Source of the DNA: Candidatus Omnitrophota bacterium
GTDB taxonomy: Bacteria > Omnitrophota > Gorgyraeia > Zapsychrales > Zapsychraceae
Length of the DNA: 48,195 nucleotides
Assembly: GCA_029261065.1 (NCBI GenBank)
Contig: JAJDCB010000030.1
Coordinates: 1 to 48,195, forward strand
Direction of reading: 5' to 3'
Below the pieces are notes generated by a model. That model was given only the letters and a program-made list of their open reading frames with translations, was not told where the DNA came from and made no database searches. This document shows positions 46,432 through 48,195 of this stretch, piece after piece. Position numbers and translations under genes: made by a program. Positions within the stretch are counted from its first letter, which is position 1; every line of letters starts with the position of its first letter.

Positions 46432-47055
46432 ATGGATAGAAGAAATTTTTTAAAGCGATTAAGTGTTTTTTTCTCCGCCTTATTTGTATCAGGGGCGATT
46501 TTAAAAAGAAAACTCTTTGTTGGTTTTTTTTCTAAAGAAGCAGAAGCTGCTGTCAATGCGGTTACGAATGAGAAACTTTATTTAAGACCCCCCGGGGCTT
46601 TAGCTGAAAAAGATTTTCTCTCCACCTGTATCAATTGTCATCGTTGCGCCCAAGCCTGCCCAAGTGACTGTATCAAATATATCAATGACCCTCTTAATCC
46701 TGTCCTGCATGATACCCCTTATATTGAACCGCGTGAGAAAGCTTGTATTCTTTGTATGAAATGCACACAAGTCTGCCCATCGGGTTCTCTTCAACCGATT
46801 GAAGATGATGAAGGCGAGACCATTTTAGAAAACGTTAAGATGGGGATGGCTGTTGTTGATACGAATATTTGTAATTCTTATAACGGGTATTCGTGTGGCG
46901 TTTGTATTCGTGCTTGTCCGTTTACGGAAGTGGCTTTAAAGACAGAAACGTGGGAGCGTCCAATTGTAACAGATCATTGTGTCGGTTGCGGATTGTGTGA
47001 GCAATCCTGTATTCATTATCCGCAAGCGATTCGTGTTGTGCCGATTAGAGGGTAA
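46432..47055 (+). CDS. TAT-exported multi-4Fe-4S ferredoxin, NapG-like
   Basis: MDRRNFLKRLSVFFSALF; CINCHRCAQACPSDC, CILCMKCTQVCPSG, CGVCIRACPF, CVGCGLCEQSCIHYP. Confidence 0.85.
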   Translation: MDRRNFLKRLSVFFSALFVSGAILKRKLFVGFFSKEAEAAVNAVTNEKLYLRPPGALAEKDFLSTCINCHRCAQACPSDCIKYINDPLNPVLHDTPYIEPREKACILCMKCTQVCPSGSLQPIEDDEGETILENVKMGMAVVDTNICNSYNGYSCGVCIRACPFTEVALKTETWERPIVTDHCVGCGLCEQSCIHYPQAIRVVPIRG

Positions 47056-47061
47056 ATATCA

Positions 47062-47156
47062 TGTTGTCATCTTCGGGAAAACTTGTCATTCTCGCGGAAG
47101 CTTGTCACCCTCGAGAAAGTTTGTCATCCCCGCCCTCTATGTCATCCCCGCGAAAG
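47062..47156. repeat. Five degenerate tandem 19-nt repeats (consensus about nNTTGTCATCCTCGCGAAA)
   Basis: tgttgtcatcttcgggaaa | acttgtcattctcgcggaa | gcttgtcaccctcgagaaa | gtttgtcatccccgccctc | tatgtcatccccgcgaaag. Confidence 0.75.
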
Positions 47157-47242
47157 CGGGAATCCTACGGGGTAAACTCCAGCGGGGGATTTCTTTATCG
47201 TGATAATTATTAATTGATCCCCGCTTTCGCGGGGATGACATA
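47138..47242. repeat. REP-like inverted repeat (gtcatccccgcgaaagcggg family)
   Basis: tatgtcatccccgcgaaagcggg (47138-47160) / cccgctttcgcggggatgacata (47220-47242), imperfect extension outward. Confidence 0.85.
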
Positions 47243-47263
47243 GGGGATGGGGATAATACGAAT

Positions 47264-48195
47264 ATGATTACAAAACTTCGATTAGCAACACAGATTACAA
47301 TCTTCCTCGCTATCATTGTTGTCACCTATTTAAATCATTACGAAAATCAAAAAGTGAAATATGGTTGGCAGCATGTTATTGGGGAATCTGTAATTTTAAC
47401 TGGCATTGATAAGGTTGCAGGGAAGTGGGAGAATCGTTCTGAGGTAATGAAGTATGTTCAGGGCGATGTTTGGGCGGCCCAGATTGGTGGTGTCAAAATC
47501 GTTGATCCATTGGCCTTTTTGGGAAACCTTGCACGAACGAAAAAAGTTTATGGTTTGTTGTTTTTTGCCGCTTTGATTCCTATCGTCTTGACATTATTGT
47601 TAGGAAAAGTTTTCTGCAGCTGGATATGTCCTATGGGATTGCTTTTTGAGATGAATGATAAGCTTCGAGGGTTTTTAATCAAAAGGGGGGTTCCGCTGTT
47701 TCAATGGGCGATTCCTTACTGGATTAAGTATGTTATTCTTGCCGGTGGATTGATTTCAGGGGTTCTTCTGGGTGCGCATTTCTTTTTTGTTATTTATCCG
47801 CCGAAATTGGTCTCCGGTGAAATATATTTTTGGGTGACACGGGCTAGTTTTAGTGCGGGCATGTTGTTTATTTTTGCATATCTCGCTGTTGAGCTCATTT
47901 TTGCACCTCGGATTTGGTGTCGTTCTTTTTGTCCGGGCGGGGCGGTGTATACGTTGTTAAGTCGGTTTCGATTGATACGCATCAAAAATGATTTAAAAAA
48001 TTGTACGAACTGTGGTATTTGCGATAAGCTTTGTCCTTATGGGCTTATGCCATCTAAAAGTCATTTGTCGCCTGAGTGTGACCATTGTTCCATTTGCATT
48101 TCAAAATGTCCGGTCCAAACACTTTCGTTTATCGCCGGTCAAGACAGGGGGGTTGCCGTTAATAATAAGACAAAGAATAATAAGAAAAAGTTGCA
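47264..48195 (+). CDS. NapH-like membrane 4Fe-4S protein (partial, runs off window)
   Basis: Open from ATG 47264 to the window end (absent from the ORF track because no stop); CSWICPMGLLFEMND, WCRSFCPGGAVYTLL, CTNCGICDKLCPYGLM, CDHCSICISKCPVQT. Confidence 0.85.
   Translation, partial: MITKLRLATQITIFLAIIVVTYLNHYENQKVKYGWQHVIGESVILTGIDKVAGKWENRSEVMKYVQGDVWAAQIGGVKIVDPLAFLGNLARTKKVYGLLFFAALIPIVLTLLLGKVFCSWICPMGLLFEMNDKLRGFLIKRGVPLFQWAIPYWIKYVILAGGLISGVLLGAHFFFVIYPPKLVSGEIYFWVTRASFSAGMLFIFAYLAVELIFAPRIWCRSFCPGGAVYTLLSRFRLIRIKNDLKNCTNCGICDKLCPYGLMPSKSHLSPECDHCSICISKCPVQTLSFIAGQDRGVAVNNKTKNNKKKL

Noticed and set aside
47062-47242. Possible CRISPR array because of repeated GTCATCCCCGCGAAAG units
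   Set aside because: Units are contiguous 19-nt tandems with no spacers and no cas genes nearby; better explained as REP-like half-sites
47137-47325. 62-aa ORF and the 74-aa ORF at 46979-47203 across the REP-like repeat
   Set aside because: Typical translated-repeat artefacts (RKRGSINNYHDKEIPRWSLPRRIPAFAGMT); no coding support

Overview
AT-rich bacterial chromosomal window, about 48.2 kb. The gene style (TIGR04283-type glycosyltransferase, AsmA-like proteins, membrane-fused spermidine synthase, class III pilin-like protein) suggests an uncultivated PVC/Omnitrophota-like Gram-negative, but this lineage call is inference only. The window holds: (i) an envelope section with a BrkB-family protein, AsmA-like proteins, a BTLCP-like transglutaminase and two TPR + membrane glycosyltransferase-like pairs; (ii) an unusual 769-aa UbiA prenyltransferase fused to a C-terminal domain carrying the DXDDTA motif of class II terpene cyclases, next to a His-rich membrane protein; (iii) a speD / membrane spermidine synthase locus with a membrane-only paralog; (iv) three tandem genes sharing a six-cysteine module, one fused to a class III pilin-like N-terminus; (v) secretin, amidase, murI, a queDCEF operon, rph, rdgB and a large AsmA-like protein; (vi) two tRNAs (Pro-TGG, Arg-TCT); (vii) a redox island: Rrf2 regulator, FAD/Fe-S oxidoreductase, Rieske protein, cytochrome b, 10-haem cytochrome c, and NapA-like, NapG-like and NapH-like genes (the last runs off the end). 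Intergenic DNA carries several structured repeat families and a possible transcription-attenuator leader upstream of the transglutaminase gene. All calls come from reading sequence and motifs; no database search was run.
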